This document shows, in pieces, positions 20,127-31,089 of a stretch of 64,000 nucleotides of DNA. The notes under the pieces were generated by a model, which was given only the letters and a program-made list of their open reading frames with translations, made no database searches and was not told the origin of the DNA. Source of the DNA: Kosakonia oryzae (GTDB lineage: Bacteria; Pseudomonadota; Gammaproteobacteria; Enterobacterales; Enterobacteriaceae); contig NZ_CP014007.2 of NCBI RefSeq assembly GCF_001658025.2, positions 3,534,001-3,598,000 of the forward strand, read 5' to 3'. A program made the position numbers and the translations under genes. Position 1 is the first letter of the stretch. Every line of letters starts with the position of its first letter.

Positions 20127-22451
20127 TTAACGCCGCGCGCCTGAAGTGGCCACCGGCACCTCAACATGTTCCATAGCAACCGGAATGCTTTTATAGGCCG
20201 GAATACCACTTTGGGTATCGTGGCTGTCCAGCGGCACCAGAATATTCGCTTCCGGGTAATACGCTCCCACCGAACCGGGCGCCATATCCAGCACCACAAC
20301 GGTGAGGTTTTCCATGCGCCGCGATGTCGGATTGCCATCAGGATCGAGCGCCACCACGTTCACCTGATCGCCCACGCGCAACTCGCGTTTTTCCGCTTCG
20401 TCAGCATTGATAAACAGTACATCCCGTCGTCCGGTCACACCGCGATAGCGATCATTAAGACCATACAGTGTGGTGTTGTACTGATCGTGGCTGCGTAGTG
20501 TGGTCAGCACCAGATCGTGGCATTTGAGCGAGCGCGGATCTTCATTAATACCCTGCATCACTTTGAACTGCGCCAGGCCGGATGGTGTATTCCATTCGCG
20601 TTCCGAAGCCGCATTGCGCAGCCGGAAGCCGCCCGGTTTTTTTATTCGTGTATTGAAATTACTGAATGCCGGAAAGACCGCTTCAATGGCATCACGAATA
20701 TTGCTGTAATCGCTGACCATCTTCTCCCAATCGACAACGCTTTGCGGCAACGTTGCTTTGGCTAAAGCGGCCACCAGCGCCGGTTCCGATTTCAGATGCG
20801 GTGACGCTGGCGTCAGCGTGCCGCGCGACGCATGCACCATCGACATGGAATCTTCAACCGTCACGCTTTGCGCGCCAGATGCCTGTAAATCCGTTTCAGT
20901 ACGCCCCAGCACCGGCAGCAAATAATTATGTTTGCCGATCAATAAGTGCGAGCGATTCAGTTTTGTAGCCATATGCACCACCAAATCCAGTTTGCGCATC
21001 GCCGGGAATGTCGCAAGAGGATCGGAAATGGCCTCCGCCAGATTCCCCCCGAGACAGAGCAGCGCTTTGCTCTTACCGTCGCGGATCGCCTGGATTGCAG
21101 CAACGGCACCATGACCGTGCTGCTGAGGGGGTTTAAAACCAAACACTTTTTCAATGCTATCGAGCAGCGGCTGTGGCGGAATTTCGGTAATGCCAACAGT
21201 GCGATCGCCCTGCACATTGGAGTGCCCGCGCAGCGGGCAAATCCCCGCACCTTGTTTACCAATATTGCCGCGCAGCAGCAGCAAATTAGCGATTTGCTGC
21301 ACATTCTGCGTACCGTACTGATGCTGCGTGATCCCCATGCCATAGCAGATGATGGTGCGTTCAGCATCAGCATACAGCCGGGCGATATTCTGGATCTCTT
21401 TGCGCTCCATTCCGGAAACTTTAAGAATATGTTCCCAGTCGGTAGCATCGAGATCGGCTTTAAGCGCATCAAACCCCTGCGTATGCTGGCGAATAAACGC
21501 CTCGTCAATCACACCCGGTTCGCCTTTGGCTTGCGACTCTTCATGCATCGACAGCAGGATTTTCATCACCCCTTTCAGCATCGCCGCATCGCCGCCTACC
21601 CGCACTTTGTAGTAGGTTGAAGCCAGCTTCGTCGAGCTGAGCGCCAACATTTCAATCGGGCTTTGCGGCGAGGTAAAACGTTCAAGGCCGCGCTCGCGCA
21701 ACGGATTGATTGCCACAATGGTTGCGCCGCGTTTAGAGACTTCACGCAGCGTACCAAGCATACGCGGATGGTTAGTGCCTGGGTTGTGACCGATACACAG
21801 TACCAGGTCGCAATGATCAAAATCGTCCAGTTCAACGGTGCCTTTGCCGACGCCAATGGATTCCGGTAAGCCGACGCTGGTCGGCTCGTGGCACATATTG
21901 GAACAATCCGGGAAATTATTGGTGCCGTACTCACGGGCAAACAGTTGCCAGAGAAAGGCCGCTTCGTTGGAGGCGCGCCCCGAAGTGTAAAACTCAACGC
22001 TGTTGGGATCGTCGTAGCTGCGCAGAAGCTCGCCAATTTCACGAAAAGCGGTTTCCCATTCGATGGGCTGGTAGGTATCGCTGGCGGCATCATATTTCAT
22101 TGGATGCGTTAAGCGCCCCTCGCCTTCCAGCTCAAAGGCATTTCGCTTCCACAGTTCGCTCACCGTATGCGCAGCGAAAAACTCCGGCGTGGCGCGTTTG
22201 CTGGTTGCCTCCCAGGAGACAGCTTTGGCGCCGTTTTCACAAAATTCAAAGGAGGAAGTGTGTTGCGGATCGGGCCATGCGCAACCGGGGCAATCAAACC
22301 CCTGTGGCTGGTTTACTTTGAAGAGAGCAATGACATCCTGCTTAACAGACATTTGGCCGCGTAACGCATCGGCGACCGCTTTTAATGCGCCCCAGCCGCC
22401 TGCTGATCCGCCATACGGCGCAATACCTATTGTTCGGTTCTGTTCTTTCAT
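20127..22451 (-). CDS. YdeP-like molybdopterin oxidoreductase (FdhF/YdeP family)
   Basis: A 774-residue molybdopterin-bis-guanine-dinucleotide enzyme resembling E. coli YdeP, a formate-dehydrogenase-like protein linked to acid resistance, substrate unknown. The N-terminal [11 protein letters not shown] and [11 protein letters not shown] supply cysteines for an Fe-S site. [18 protein letters not shown] is near the cofactor, [13 protein letters not shown] and [14 protein letters not shown] follow, and the C-terminal MopB_CT domain has [12 protein letters not shown]. No selenocysteine or extra subunit gene is seen. ATG 22451 is chosen because GGGGCAG lies upstream; a second in-frame ATG is 12 bases earlier. 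The gene interrupts the artJ-rlmC order known from E. coli. Confidence 0.88.
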   Translation of the reverse strand: MKEQNRTIGIAPYGGSAGGWGALKAVADALRGQMSVKQDVIALFKVNQPQGFDCPGCAWPDPQHTSSFEFCENGAKAVSWEATSKRATPEFFAAHTVSELWKRNAFELEGEGRLTHPMKYDAASDTYQPIEWETAFREIGELLRSYDDPNSVEFYTSGRASNEAAFLWQLFAREYGTNNFPDCSNMCHEPTSVGLPESIGVGKGTVELDDFDHCDLVLCIGHNPGTNHPRMLGTLREVSKRGATIVAINPLRERGLERFTSPQSPIEMLALSSTKLASTYYKVRVGGDAAMLKGVMKILLSMHEESQAKGEPGVIDEAFIRQHTQGFDALKADLDATDWEHILKVSGMERKEIQNIARLYADAERTIICYGMGITQHQYGTQNVQQIANLLLLRGNIGKQGAGICPLRGHSNVQGDRTVGITEIPPQPLLDSIEKVFGFKPPQQHGHGAVAAIQAIRDGKSKALLCLGGNLAEAISDPLATFPAMRKLDLVVHMATKLNRSHLLIGKHNYLLPVLGRTETDLQASGAQSVTVEDSMSMVHASRGTLTPASPHLKSEPALVAALAKATLPQSVVDWEKMVSDYSNIRDAIEAVFPAFSNFNTRIKKPGGFRLRNAASEREWNTPSGLAQFKVMQGINEDPRSLKCHDLVLTTLRSHDQYNTTLYGLNDRYRGVTGRRDVLFINADEAEKRELRVGDQVNVVALDPDGNPTSRRMENLTVVVLDMAPGSVGAYYPEANILVPLDSHDTQSGIPAYKSIPVAMEHVEVPVATSGARR

Positions 22452-22563
22452 TCTGCCCCACATTGTTTGATGGCCTGATGTTGCTTAAGCCTGGTACAAA
22501 AAACAGGGGCGCGCGGGGAAAACCGAGAATATCGTCTCGCAAATTGCCGTTTAAGCGGGAGAA

Positions 22564-23691
22564 TTAACGCCTGATTAGCAGCGTCAGCACCTCGTAATGT
22601 GCAGTATGTGGAAACATATCAAACAGTTGTACGCGTTCGATGCGATAGCCCGGAAGCCGTCGAATATCTTTCGCCATCGACTGCGCATTACAGCTTGAAT
22701 AGACGATAAAAGGCGGCGCCATATGGCTTAAATAGCCGCATAATTCCGCGCCGATGCCGCGTCGCGGTGGGTTAACCAGCACCAGATCCGGCGCATCCTG
22801 TTGCGCAGTGGCGAACTGCGTGGAATCAAGCGCCTGAAAATGCAAATTATGCAGCCCCAGCACCTGCGCCGACTGCGTTGCACAGGCGATCGCTTCCGGG
22901 GCGATCTCAATGCCAGTCAGCCGCATTTCAGGGGTCGCGCAGTGCAGACCAAAACCGCCGACGCCACAGAACAGATCCCACATATGCGCGACCGGTAAAG
23001 CACGCACCCAGTCGCGGGCAGTGGCGTATAACGCGCTGGCAACGACCGGGTTGGTCTGGAAGAAGCTTTGCGGGCGGATCCACAGCGGCACACCATTGAA
23101 ATTTTCCGCCAGCGCCTGCTGTTCGGTGAGGAAAATCTCCGTCTCCCCTTCCATGATCGCCATATGTACAGGCTGGATATTTACCGAAATGACCTGCAAC
23201 TGCGGTAATTGCGCCTGCAACCACGGCAGCGCGGCGCGAAGTTGCGTCAGCTTAGCTTCGGAACGCAAGACAAAACGCAGCATCATGCCGCCATCCTGCT
23301 GGCTTTCAGTCAGCAGCAGGTATTTCAGTTCGCCGCGCTTACGCGCCACGTTGTAAGGCGTTAGACCCGCACGGGCAATAAAGGGTTTAAGCGCAGCAAA
23401 AACCGGGACAAAAGAGTCGGGATAGAGCGGGCAATCGGTGAGATCTTCCGGCGTACCGTCGCGGTGCAGCATACCGAGCAGCGGTTTTTCTACGCTACCG
23501 CTGACCACCATTTTGGCTTTATTGCGAAACCCCTGCTCCGGGCCGCTCACCGGTGTGCGCCACTCTGCTACCGGCAACCCCGCCAGCAGGTGATGGAGAT
23601 CGTCCATCTTAGCGGTAAGCTGGGTGACAAGCGGTTGTTCGATCCACTGACAGGAGCGACAGCGACCAGCATCGTAGAGAGCGCACTGCAT
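22564..23691 (-). CDS. rlmC: RlmC, 23S rRNA (uracil-747-C5)-methyltransferase
   Basis: A 375-residue SAM-dependent methyltransferase making m5U747 in 23S rRNA. The Fe-S cluster cysteines are C3, C11 and C14 ([14 protein letters not shown]) and one in TDCPLYP. The SAM-binding motif is [11 protein letters not shown], the substrate-binding motif [10 protein letters not shown], and the catalytic cysteine lies in [16 protein letters not shown] 23691 reproduces the E. coli start and length. A 13-residue upstream extension is not typical. Confidence 0.98.
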   Translation of the reverse strand: MQCALYDAGRCRSCQWIEQPLVTQLTAKMDDLHHLLAGLPVAEWRTPVSGPEQGFRNKAKMVVSGSVEKPLLGMLHRDGTPEDLTDCPLYPDSFVPVFAALKPFIARAGLTPYNVARKRGELKYLLLTESQQDGGMMLRFVLRSEAKLTQLRAALPWLQAQLPQLQVISVNIQPVHMAIMEGETEIFLTEQQALAENFNGVPLWIRPQSFFQTNPVVASALYATARDWVRALPVAHMWDLFCGVGGFGLHCATPEMRLTGIEIAPEAIACATQSAQVLGLHNLHFQALDSTQFATAQQDAPDLVLVNPPRRGIGAELCGYLSHMAPPFIVYSSCNAQSMAKDIRRLPGYRIERVQLFDMFPHTAHYEVLTLLIRR

Positions 23692-23732
23692 AATAAAGCC
23701 TTTCGTTTTGCGGGGCCGGGATTGTACCACCG

Positions 23733-24203
23733 TTATTGCAGGCGGAAAAAGCGTCGGCTGGGCGCGGGAATAAACAGCAGGAACAGCACCAGCATATCGG
23801 GCAGTTTTTGCAGCATCAGCGAACGGAAAATCTCCCGGCGCGATCCACCGGCAATGCTAAACAGCTCCGGATAACCATAACCGAGCGAGGCGGCCCACAA
23901 ATAGCCGGTGGCGATAAGCTGCGTCAGAAGATAGAGCCAGCGCGCCCAGTTGCGGCCTTTCACCACCGAAAACGCGCAGAGGATTTCGATAAACACCAGC
24001 AACAGACTGCCGAGAAAAATCAGCGTCAGCGCCCAGGTTTGTGCGCTGCGCTGGACAAAATCGATAATACCGCGCACGCCCAGCACATTGAGCACCATCA
24101 GCACATCGACACAGCGAATAGTGATGATAGCAATAGCCGCCACCTGCACCATCGCGGGTACATTCAGTTTCGCGTGATGAGTGGTTTTCTTAAAGAAGCC
24201 CAA
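23733..24203 (-). CDS. ybjO: YbjO, DUF2593 inner-membrane protein
   Basis: A 156-residue protein with four predicted membrane segments ([56 protein letters not shown] and [10 protein letters not shown]) and basic termini. It matches E. coli YbjO (DUF2593) in size and position between potI and rlmC. Function is unknown. It may share a transcript with potFGHI upstream. Confidence 0.92.
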   Translation of the reverse strand: MGFFKKTTHHAKLNVPAMVQVAAIAIITIRCVDVLMVLNVLGVRGIIDFVQRSAQTWALTLIFLGSLLLVFIEILCAFSVVKGRNWARWLYLLTQLIATGYLWAASLGYGYPELFSIAGGSRREIFRSLMLQKLPDMLVLFLLFIPAPSRRFFRLQ

Positions 24204-24268
24204 TCCTGTGATTTCCCTGTGAAAAAATGCCGCGACAAGCGCGGCATCAGCGACACAATTTTCCGATT

Positions 24269-25123
24269 TTAATGAGAATGATCTTGTCTTGCACGCTGGA
24301 TATCACGAATCCGCTGCTTTTCTGTGCGCGCCATCAGATACCAGGCGATTAAACCAACAATCCCGACCACGCCGAGGATCAGCGTCGCCAGCGCGTTGAT
24401 TTCCGGGTTCACCCCCATACGCACGCTGGAGAAGACCAGCATCGGCAGCGTCGTCGCGCCCGGCCCGGAGACAAAGCTGGCGATCACCAGATCATCCAGC
24501 GACAGCGTAAAGGCCAGCAGCCAGCCGGAGATCACCGCCGGCATGATCATCGGCAGCGTAATGACAAAGAAGACTTTCAGCGGCGTAGCGCCCAAATCCA
24601 TCGCCGCCTCTTCAATCGAACGATCGAGTTCACGCAGGCGCGAGGAGATCACCACCGCCACATAAGCAGTACAGAACGTGACGTGCGCCAGCCAGATGGT
24701 TAACATCCCGCGATCCGAAGGCCAGCCAATCGCATGCCCGAGCGCGACAAACAGCAGCAGCAGCGACAGGCCAGTAATTACATCCGGCATGACCAGTGGC
24801 GCGGTGATCATAAAGGCGAAACCGTTGGAGCCACGGAAGCGGCCAAAACGCACCATCACAACAGCGGCGATGGTGCCGAGGATCGCCGCCATGGTGGCCG
24901 CACAGGCGGCAATGGTCAGGCTTAACCCCACCGCGCTCATCATCGCATCATCGTGGAACAGTTCGCCGTACCAGCGCGTTGACCAGCCCGCCCATACCGT
25001 GACCAGCTTCGAACTGTTGAACGAGTAGATCACCAGCATCAGCATCGGCGCATACAGAAATGAGAACCCAAGCACCAGGATCAGGATGCGCCACGGCGAT
25101 CGCACTACCGGTAAGTTGTTCAT
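24269..25123 (-). CDS. potI: PotI, putrescine ABC transporter permease
   Basis: A 284-residue permease of the PotFGHI putrescine importer with six membrane segments and EAA loop ELDRSIEEAAMDLGATPLKV. ATG 25123 overlaps the potH stop by four bases and restores the E. coli start MNNLPVVRSPWR. Ends with a basic cytoplasmic tail (RTEKQRIRDIQRARQ). Confidence 0.97.
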   Translation of the reverse strand: MNNLPVVRSPWRILILVLGFSFLYAPMLMLVIYSFNSSKLVTVWAGWSTRWYGELFHDDAMMSAVGLSLTIAACAATMAAILGTIAAVVMVRFGRFRGSNGFAFMITAPLVMPDVITGLSLLLLFVALGHAIGWPSDRGMLTIWLAHVTFCTAYVAVVISSRLRELDRSIEEAAMDLGATPLKVFFVITLPMIMPAVISGWLLAFTLSLDDLVIASFVSGPGATTLPMLVFSSVRMGVNPEINALATLILGVVGIVGLIAWYLMARTEKQRIRDIQRARQDHSH

Positions 25124-26073
25124 GCGTGATCCCCCGCCTGTTTCTGCTGATGTTTGTGGAACCACATGATCGGCATAATCAGCAACAACAGCATGATCAC
25201 CGCCACCGCAGAGGCTACTGGCCAGTCGCGGTTATTAAAGAACTCCTGCCACAGCACGCGCCCAATCATGATGCTGTCCGGGCCGCCAAGCAGTTCCGGG
25301 ATCACAAACTCACCCACCGCCGGGATAAACACCAGCATCGACCCGGCGATAATCCCGCCTTTGGTCAGCGGCACAATCACGCTGAAGAAGGTTTTCAGCG
25401 GTCGCGCGCCGAGATCCAGCGAGGCTTCCACCAGCGAATAGTCGATACGCGTCAACGCGGTATAAATCGGCAGCACCATAAACGGCAGATAGGCGTAAAC
25501 GATGCCAATATAGACCGCCAGGTTGGTGTGCAGAATGTTCAGCGGCTGATCGATAACGCCCAGCCACATCAGGAAGTTATTCAGCACGCCGTTGCTTTTC
25601 AAAATGCCCATCCACGCGTACACGCGGATCAGGAACGAGGTCCACGACGGCAGGATCACCAATAACAGCAGAATATTGCGCGTTGACGGTTTACTGTGCG
25701 CCACCGCCCAGGCCAGCGGATAGCCAAGCAGCAAACAGCACAGCGTGGAAATCGCCGCCACTTCCAGCGATTGCAGGTACGCCTCGATATAGAGCGGATC
25801 GTCGGTCAGTTGCAGGAAGTTGCCGATATTCAGCGTGACCGTAAGCTGGCTGTCGGCCCACTCAATCAGATCGGTATACGGCGGGATCTGGCGCGCCATC
25901 TCCGCAAGGCTGATTTTGAAGACAATCAAAAACGGCAGCAGAAACAGCAAAATAAGCCAGATATAGGGCAGCGCAATCACCAGCTTGCGCCCGTGGCGCA
26001 TCTGCATACGCGCCAGCCACAGTGTTAAACCGCCCGGTTTTTCAACCCGGGCCGGCGGCTCCAGTGTACTCAT
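25120..26073 (-). CDS. potH: PotH, putrescine ABC transporter permease
   Basis: A 317-residue permease, partner of PotI in the putrescine importer, with six membrane segments and EAA loop SLVEASLDLGARPLKTFF. AAGGAG stands five bases upstream of ATG 26073; the preceding GTG is less likely. It follows potG by nine bases and overlaps potI. Confidence 0.97.
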   Translation of the reverse strand: MSTLEPPARVEKPGGLTLWLARMQMRHGRKLVIALPYIWLILLFLLPFLIVFKISLAEMARQIPPYTDLIEWADSQLTVTLNIGNFLQLTDDPLYIEAYLQSLEVAAISTLCCLLLGYPLAWAVAHSKPSTRNILLLLVILPSWTSFLIRVYAWMGILKSNGVLNNFLMWLGVIDQPLNILHTNLAVYIGIVYAYLPFMVLPIYTALTRIDYSLVEASLDLGARPLKTFFSVIVPLTKGGIIAGSMLVFIPAVGEFVIPELLGGPDSIMIGRVLWQEFFNNRDWPVASAVAVIMLLLLIMPIMWFHKHQQKQAGDHA

Positions 26074-26082
26074 CACCGCTCC

Positions 26083-27216
26083 TTAAACCGTCAGAACCAC
26101 ACAACTATCGGCATCCCAACAGAGACGAACTTCGTCGCCCCAGGTTGGCGCGCCTTTACGGTAGCGATGCGCGTTTTGCAACTGGGCGCTGATCATCTGC
26201 CCGCTTTGCACACGCACGTGATAAATAGAAAGGTCACCAAGATAGGCAATATGCACCACTTCACCGACGGCAAAGTTGTAGCCATCGGCTGGCGGCTCGT
26301 CGCAGAGCATGATTTTTTCCGGACGCAGCGCCACATACACCGGCACGTTGTCCACCACCGAAGCATCCGGATCGACCTTCAGCGGATGCACCAGCCCCGG
26401 AGACTCGATCACCAGGCCATCATCCTGCCGCTCTTTCAGCAACCCTTCGAAGACATTGACCGAGCCGATAAATTCAGCGCTGTAACGGGTAGTCGGATGC
26501 TCGTAAATCTCTTCCGGCTCGCCAATCTGCACGAATTTACCGCGGTTCATGATGGCAATACGGCCGGCCATGGTCATCGCCTCTTCCTGATCGTGCGTGA
26601 CCATCACGCAGGTCACGCCGACGCGCTCGAGGATATCCACCACTTCCAGTTGCATACGGTCACGCAGTTTTTTGTCCAGCGCGCCCATCGGTTCATCCAG
26701 CAGCAGCAGTTTCGGGCGTTTCGCCAGGCTACGCGCCAGCGCCACGCGCTGACGTTGCCCGCCGGAAAGCTGATGCGGCTTACGTTTGGCGAACTCGCTC
26801 ATATGCACCAGATTGAGCATTTCCGCCACGCGGCTGGCAATTTCCGCTTTCGGCAATTTGTCCTGTTTCAGGCCGAACGCAATGTTCTGTTCAACCGTCA
26901 TGTGCGGGAACAGGGCATAAGACTGAAACATCATATTAATGGGGCGCAGATATGGCGGCACGTGCGCCAGATCGACGCCGTCGAGCATAATTTGCCCCTG
27001 CGTTGGCTGCTCAAAACCGGCCAGCATACGCAGCAAGGTCGATTTGCCGCAGCCGGACGCGCCGAGCAGTGCAAAAATTTCGCCTTTGTAGATAGTGAGG
27101 CTGACATCATCAACGGCATGCTGGCCGTCAAACGATTTGGTCAGATTGCGGATTTCAAGCAGCGGCGTCAGATCCTTGCGGCTCTTCGCCTGTGGGCGGG
27201 GAATAGCGTCGTTCAA
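26083..27216 (-). CDS. potG: PotG, putrescine ABC transporter ATPase
   Basis: A 377-residue ATPase energising putrescine import. Walker A GASGCGKST, Q-loop FQSYALFP, signature LSGGQRQR, Walker B LLLLDEPMGALD and H-loop VTHD are intact; the C-terminal TOBE regulatory domain starts near residue 300. I chose a TTG start at 27216 because GGAGAG lies eight bases upstream and the length then equals E. coli PotG. In-frame ATGs at 27234 and 27240 have weaker ribosome binding sites but remain possible. Confidence 0.95.
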   Translation of the reverse strand: MNDAIPRPQAKSRKDLTPLLEIRNLTKSFDGQHAVDDVSLTIYKGEIFALLGASGCGKSTLLRMLAGFEQPTQGQIMLDGVDLAHVPPYLRPINMMFQSYALFPHMTVEQNIAFGLKQDKLPKAEIASRVAEMLNLVHMSEFAKRKPHQLSGGQRQRVALARSLAKRPKLLLLDEPMGALDKKLRDRMQLEVVDILERVGVTCVMVTHDQEEAMTMAGRIAIMNRGKFVQIGEPEEIYEHPTTRYSAEFIGSVNVFEGLLKERQDDGLVIESPGLVHPLKVDPDASVVDNVPVYVALRPEKIMLCDEPPADGYNFAVGEVVHIAYLGDLSIYHVRVQSGQMISAQLQNAHRYRKGAPTWGDEVRLCWDADSCVVLTV

Positions 27217-27356
27217 TCCAGTGCTCTCCGGCATAAACATCACCCTGTTTCAACAGGTTGACTTACAAATGGCCGGACAGAGGCGCAGTACCTCTGTCCA
27301 GCTTTGGGGCAATCGCACCATCATGGTGCACTCAAATCACCGGTCAGGTAATTGAT

Positions 27357-28469
27357 TTACTTGCCGCTTTTAACTTTAGTCCATGCGCGGGTTCTTACGC
27401 GGTCAATCTTCGGATCCTGGACTTTCAGCGTAAACAGCTTGGCGAAGACATCCGGCGGCGGGAAGATTGCCGGGTTGTTACGCACTTCTTCGCTGATCAG
27501 TGGAACAGAGGCTTTGTTGCCGTTCGCGTAGAACACATGATCGCTGATATGGGCAATCACATCCGGGCGCATCAGATAGTTAAGGAACTGATAAGCCTCA
27601 TCTTTATTTTTCGCATCAGCAGGCATTGCGAAGACGTCAAAGAATGCCAGCGCCCCCTCTTTCGGAATGGTGTAGGTCACGTTGACGCCGTTTTTCGCTT
27701 CTTTCGCGCGGTTAGCGGCCTGCCATACGTCCCCTGCCCAACCAATCGCCACGCAGATGTCGCCGTTAGCCAGATCGTTGATGTATTGCGAAGAGTGGAA
27801 ATAGCGGATATTCGGACGCAGCTTCAGCAGCAAATCCGTTGCCGGACCGGTGTAATCATCCGCTTTGTTGCTGTTCGGATCTTTGCCGAGGTAGTTCAGC
27901 ACGGTGGCAAAAATCTCTTCCGGCGCATCGAGGAAAGAGACGCCGCAGCTTTTCAGTTTTTCCAGGTTTTCCGGCTTCAGCACCAGATCCCAACTGTTCA
28001 CCGGCGCATCTTTGCCCAGGGCCGCTTTAACTTTATCGATGTTATAACCAATACCGGTGGTCGCCCACAGGTACGGCATGGCGTATTTGTTGCCCGGATC
28101 ATGCTTGGCAACCATTTTCAGCACGTCCGGATCGAGGTTTTTCCAGTTTGGCAGCTTGCTCTTATCCAGCGGCTGGAACACGCCGGCAGCCAGCTGGCGC
28201 TCAAGGAAGCTTGCCGACGGCACCACCAGGTCGAAGCCGGTGCTGCCCGCCATTAGTTTGCCTTCCAGCACTTCGTTGGAGTCAAACACGTCATAAACGA
28301 CTTTAATACCGGTTTCTTTTTCGAAATTTGCGACGGTGTCCGGCGCAATATAATCAGACCAGTTGTAAACATGCAGCGTCTTTTGCTCGGCTGCGAGCGT
28401 GCTGGCAGAGACAGCCATCAACGCACCCGCGACAAGACCTGATACCCATTTTTTGCTCAAGGCGGTCAT
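27357..28469 (-). CDS. potF: PotF, putrescine-binding periplasmic protein
   Basis: A 370-residue periplasmic binding protein for putrescine. Signal peptide through about ASTLAA, then EQKTLHVYNWSDYIAPDTV. Aromatic and acidic residues that cage the diamine are recognisable in YNWSDYI and AIGWAGDVW. Length equals E. coli PotF. It is the first gene of potFGHI, followed by a gap of about 140 bases before potG. Confidence 0.98.
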   Translation of the reverse strand: MTALSKKWVSGLVAGALMAVSASTLAAEQKTLHVYNWSDYIAPDTVANFEKETGIKVVYDVFDSNEVLEGKLMAGSTGFDLVVPSASFLERQLAAGVFQPLDKSKLPNWKNLDPDVLKMVAKHDPGNKYAMPYLWATTGIGYNIDKVKAALGKDAPVNSWDLVLKPENLEKLKSCGVSFLDAPEEIFATVLNYLGKDPNSNKADDYTGPATDLLLKLRPNIRYFHSSQYINDLANGDICVAIGWAGDVWQAANRAKEAKNGVNVTYTIPKEGALAFFDVFAMPADAKNKDEAYQFLNYLMRPDVIAHISDHVFYANGNKASVPLISEEVRNNPAIFPPPDVFAKLFTLKVQDPKIDRVRTRAWTKVKSGK

Positions 28470-28820
28470 ATCTCATTCCTTCTGGAAAAGCCCGTTAACA
28501 TACGAACCAAATGTACGCATTTTAAGGTATGCAAGAATCATGCATATTTTGTCACTCTGCACAGCTTCGGAGGAGAAAACTCTTCCGGCAGACACCGCAT
28601 GCTGTTGTAAGCAGCGCAAGAATAACTGTAGCCAGGGTTTGAGGCTATAGGTCAGATTAAAAAACGCGGTTTATCAATTTTTTATGCAGGAAGTGTCTAT
28701 GGGATAAGCCTTCACCGCCGGAATTGCGGTGAATAGTTCTTTAAAGAAAGGTTAAAAGCAGAATAAAAATATTTATTTTGCAGCCGCGCTGGCAGCGACT
28801 GCATGAATTGCGGCGAAGAG
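28470..28820. other. Intergenic region between potF and ybjN
   Basis: About 350 bases. It must hold the potF promoter (minus strand, right part of the left end) and the 3' end of nfsA-rimK-ybjN. An eight-base inverted repeat TTCACCGC (28711-28718) / GCGGTGAA (28726-28733) may be a weak terminator for the ybjN unit, although only TTATCC rather than a T run follows it on the minus strand. Nothing else was recognised. Confidence 0.5.
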
Positions 28821-29306
28821 TCAGTGGAGAAAATTGCGCGTTGCGTCGCCCGCGATGGCCTCTTCCTCGCCTTCTGTCGCAAGAAACAGCAGCTGGTGCG
28901 CGTTGGCTTCCATAATCACCATGGAAATCTGCTCCTCGCTCTGGCGCATAAACCAGGCGAACTGCTCGAAAGTCACTCCCGGCCCAACGCATAAAGACTG
29001 GCATACCACCAGCTTAGGCAGATTATCATCCTGAATATCGAGAAACGCTTTTACGGTCAACGAACTGGCGTTAATGGCAGAGAGATCCGCTGACAGCGCC
29101 AGCAGCGCCGAAGGTTTAACTTCCGCCATCGCCGTAAACAGCATGATGTCATTAACCAGGTCGAGTTTCGCATCGAACACGCCATCAAAATTTTGCATAT
29201 GCGGCAGGTGCAGGGCCTGACAGTTATCACACTCAAAAAAAGTGATGCCCAGTTCGTCGAGCCAGTGACGAAGCGTGTCCAGACCAGGAACGACGAGTGA
29301 ATCCAT
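28821..29306 (-). CDS. ybjN: YbjN, stress-related YbjN-domain protein
   Basis: A 161-residue protein of the YbjN family (a fold similar to type III secretion chaperones). In E. coli it influences motility, stress tolerance and exopolysaccharide. Conserved parts include LDELGITFFECDNCQALHLPH and ASSLTVKAFLDIQDDNLPKLVV. The C-terminus diverges from E. coli. ATG 29306 matches the family start; a longer frame upstream is not supported. It follows rimK by about 85 bases. Confidence 0.94.
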   Translation of the reverse strand: MDSLVVPGLDTLRHWLDELGITFFECDNCQALHLPHMQNFDGVFDAKLDLVNDIMLFTAMAEVKPSALLALSADLSAINASSLTVKAFLDIQDDNLPKLVVCQSLCVGPGVTFEQFAWFMRQSEEQISMVIMEANAHQLLFLATEGEEEAIAGDATRNFLH

Positions 29307-29390
29307 AACGTAATACTCTCTTACTGAAAAAATTACCCATAGCTTACGCAAAAAGCACCGCAGGCACCATTAATAGCGCAGGGAAATGCT

Positions 29391-30293
29391 CTAGCCGCCT
29401 GTTTTCAGGCTAAATCCAGGCGTTGCCTGACGCTCAATCCACTGGATCATTCGCCCGGCGATATCGATGCCAGTAGCCTTTTCGATACCTTCCAGCCCCG
29501 GCGACGCGTTCACTTCCATCACCAGCGGCCCGCGACTGGCGCGCAGAATATCCACGCCCGCCACATCCAGCCCCAGCGTATGCGCAGCAGCCAGCGCAAT
29601 TTCGCGTTCGCGCGGCGTGATGTTGGCGACGGTCGCCTGCCCGCCCCGATGCAGGTTGGAGCGAAAATCCCCCTCTTTCGCCCGGCGTTCAATGGCCGCA
29701 ATCACTTCATTGCCGACAACAAGACAGCGGACATCGCACCCTTTGGCTTCGGCGATAAACTCCTGCACCAGGATATGCGCATTCAGGCCGCGAAACGCGT
29801 CAATCACGCTTTCTGCCGCCTGGCGGGTTTCCGCCAGCACCACGCCGATCCCCTGCGTGCCTTCCACCAGCTTTACCACCAGCGGCGCGCCGCCGACCAT
29901 ATCAATCAGATCGCTGGTGTCATCCGGCGAATGTGCAATACCGGTCACCGGTAAATCGATCCCCTGGCGCGCCAGCAGTTGCAGCGAGCGCAGTTTATCT
30001 CTGGCACGGGTAATGGCGACGGATTCATTGAGCGGGTAGCTGCCGAGAATTTCAAACTGGCGCAGCGCAGCCGTACCGTAAAAGGTAATGGCGGAGCCAA
30101 TGCGCGGGATCACCGCATCAAAATGCGGGAGCTGACGGCCTTTATAGTGAATGGACGATGCCGCAGGGCTGATATTCATGTAACAGGAGAGTGGATCGAA
30201 AATTTCGACCAGATGGCCGCGCTGCGTAGCCGCTTCGCGCAGGCGTTTACATGAATAGAGCGTTCCGTCCCGGGACAATATGGCAATTCTCAC
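29391..30293 (-). CDS. rimK: RimK, ribosomal protein S6 glutamate ligase
   Basis: A 300-residue ATP-grasp ligase that adds glutamates to the C-terminus of ribosomal protein S6 and makes poly-alpha-glutamate. ATP-grasp landmarks are [35 protein letters not shown] and the metal-binding [14 protein letters not shown]. Length equals E. coli RimK. It lies between nfsA and ybjN on the same strand as in E. coli. Confidence 0.98.
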   Translation of the reverse strand: MRIAILSRDGTLYSCKRLREAATQRGHLVEIFDPLSCYMNISPAASSIHYKGRQLPHFDAVIPRIGSAITFYGTAALRQFEILGSYPLNESVAITRARDKLRSLQLLARQGIDLPVTGIAHSPDDTSDLIDMVGGAPLVVKLVEGTQGIGVVLAETRQAAESVIDAFRGLNAHILVQEFIAEAKGCDVRCLVVGNEVIAAIERRAKEGDFRSNLHRGGQATVANITPREREIALAAAHTLGLDVAGVDILRASRGPLVMEVNASPGLEGIEKATGIDIAGRMIQWIERQATPGFSLKTGG

Positions 30294-30366
30294 CCTGCAC
30301 CTCGCTAAAAAAGAGCCGTTAAAGCCCGCGTATCATACACGCAGCGAAGAGCAGGATGAACGGGAA

Positions 30367-31089
30367 TTAGCGTGTTGCCCATCCCTGTTTATGCAAATAA
30401 TCGAGAATAAAAGGACGATTCTCTTTAATCAGCGTGCGACGGATATGATCGCTCCACGTATCGCGGCGCGTATTGCTGCCACGCGTCAGATAGTAGTTAG
30501 CGATCTCTTCGTCATACTGCGCCAACGCATCACGATCCAACGGCTGATAATGGTTTTCATGCACCAGCAGCGACGCTGGCATCCGCGGTTTTAAACCCGG
30601 ATCGTCCGCCGGCCAGCCAAGGCATAAGCCAAACAGCGGCAGCACATGTTTTGGCACCTGTAACAGTTCACCCACGGCTTCGATATTGTTACGAATCCCG
30701 CCGATATAAACACCGCCAAGCCCCAGAGATTCCGCCGCCGTAAAGGCGTTTTGCGCCATCAGCGCGGTATCAACCACACCCAGCAGCAGTTGTTCCGCAA
30801 GACCGGGTTTCGCTTCCGGGCTGATCTCAAAGTTACGATGGAAATCCGCGCAGAACACCCAGAACTCAGCCGCCTGAGCGACATGCTGCTGCCCGCCGGT
30901 CAAGGCCACCAGTTGTTCACGCATCGCCCTATCGGTTATGCGAATAATCGAGCTGCATTGTAAAAAGCTGGAACTGGAGGTCGCCTGTGCGCTGGCGATG
31001 ATCGCTTCACGCTGTTCCTGGGTGACAGGTTGATCGGTAAAGTGGCGAATGGAACGATGGGCGCACAGCAAGTCAATCGTTGGTGTCAT
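30367..31089 (-). CDS. nfsA: NfsA, oxygen-insensitive NADPH nitroreductase
   Basis: A 240-residue FMN-dependent nitroreductase reducing nitrofurans, quinones and chromate. The FMN-binding HRSIRHFTDQP and SSSSFLQCSS are near the N-terminus, with LGLGGVYIGGIRNN and the C-terminal RGSNTRRDTWSDHI. ATG 31089 restores the E. coli length; an eight-residue extension is possible. The E. coli neighbour ybjC, expected just upstream, is missing. Confidence 0.97.
   Translation of the reverse strand: MTPTIDLLCAHRSIRHFTDQPVTQEQREAIIASAQATSSSSFLQCSSIIRITDRAMREQLVALTGGQQHVAQAAEFWVFCADFHRNFEISPEAKPGLAEQLLLGVVDTALMAQNAFTAAESLGLGGVYIGGIRNNIEAVGELLQVPKHVLPLFGLCLGWPADDPGLKPRMPASLLVHENHYQPLDRDALAQYDEEIANYYLTRGSNTRRDTWSDHIRRTLIKENRPFILDYLHKQGWATR

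Noticed and set aside
26167-27261. 364-codon frame antisense to potG
   Set aside because: Fully covered by a certain gene on the other strand; composition (His/Arg-rich) is typical of an antisense shadow.
28711-28733. Firm rho-independent terminator for ybjN
   Set aside because: The stem is good but lacks a T run in either direction; reported only within the intergenic note.
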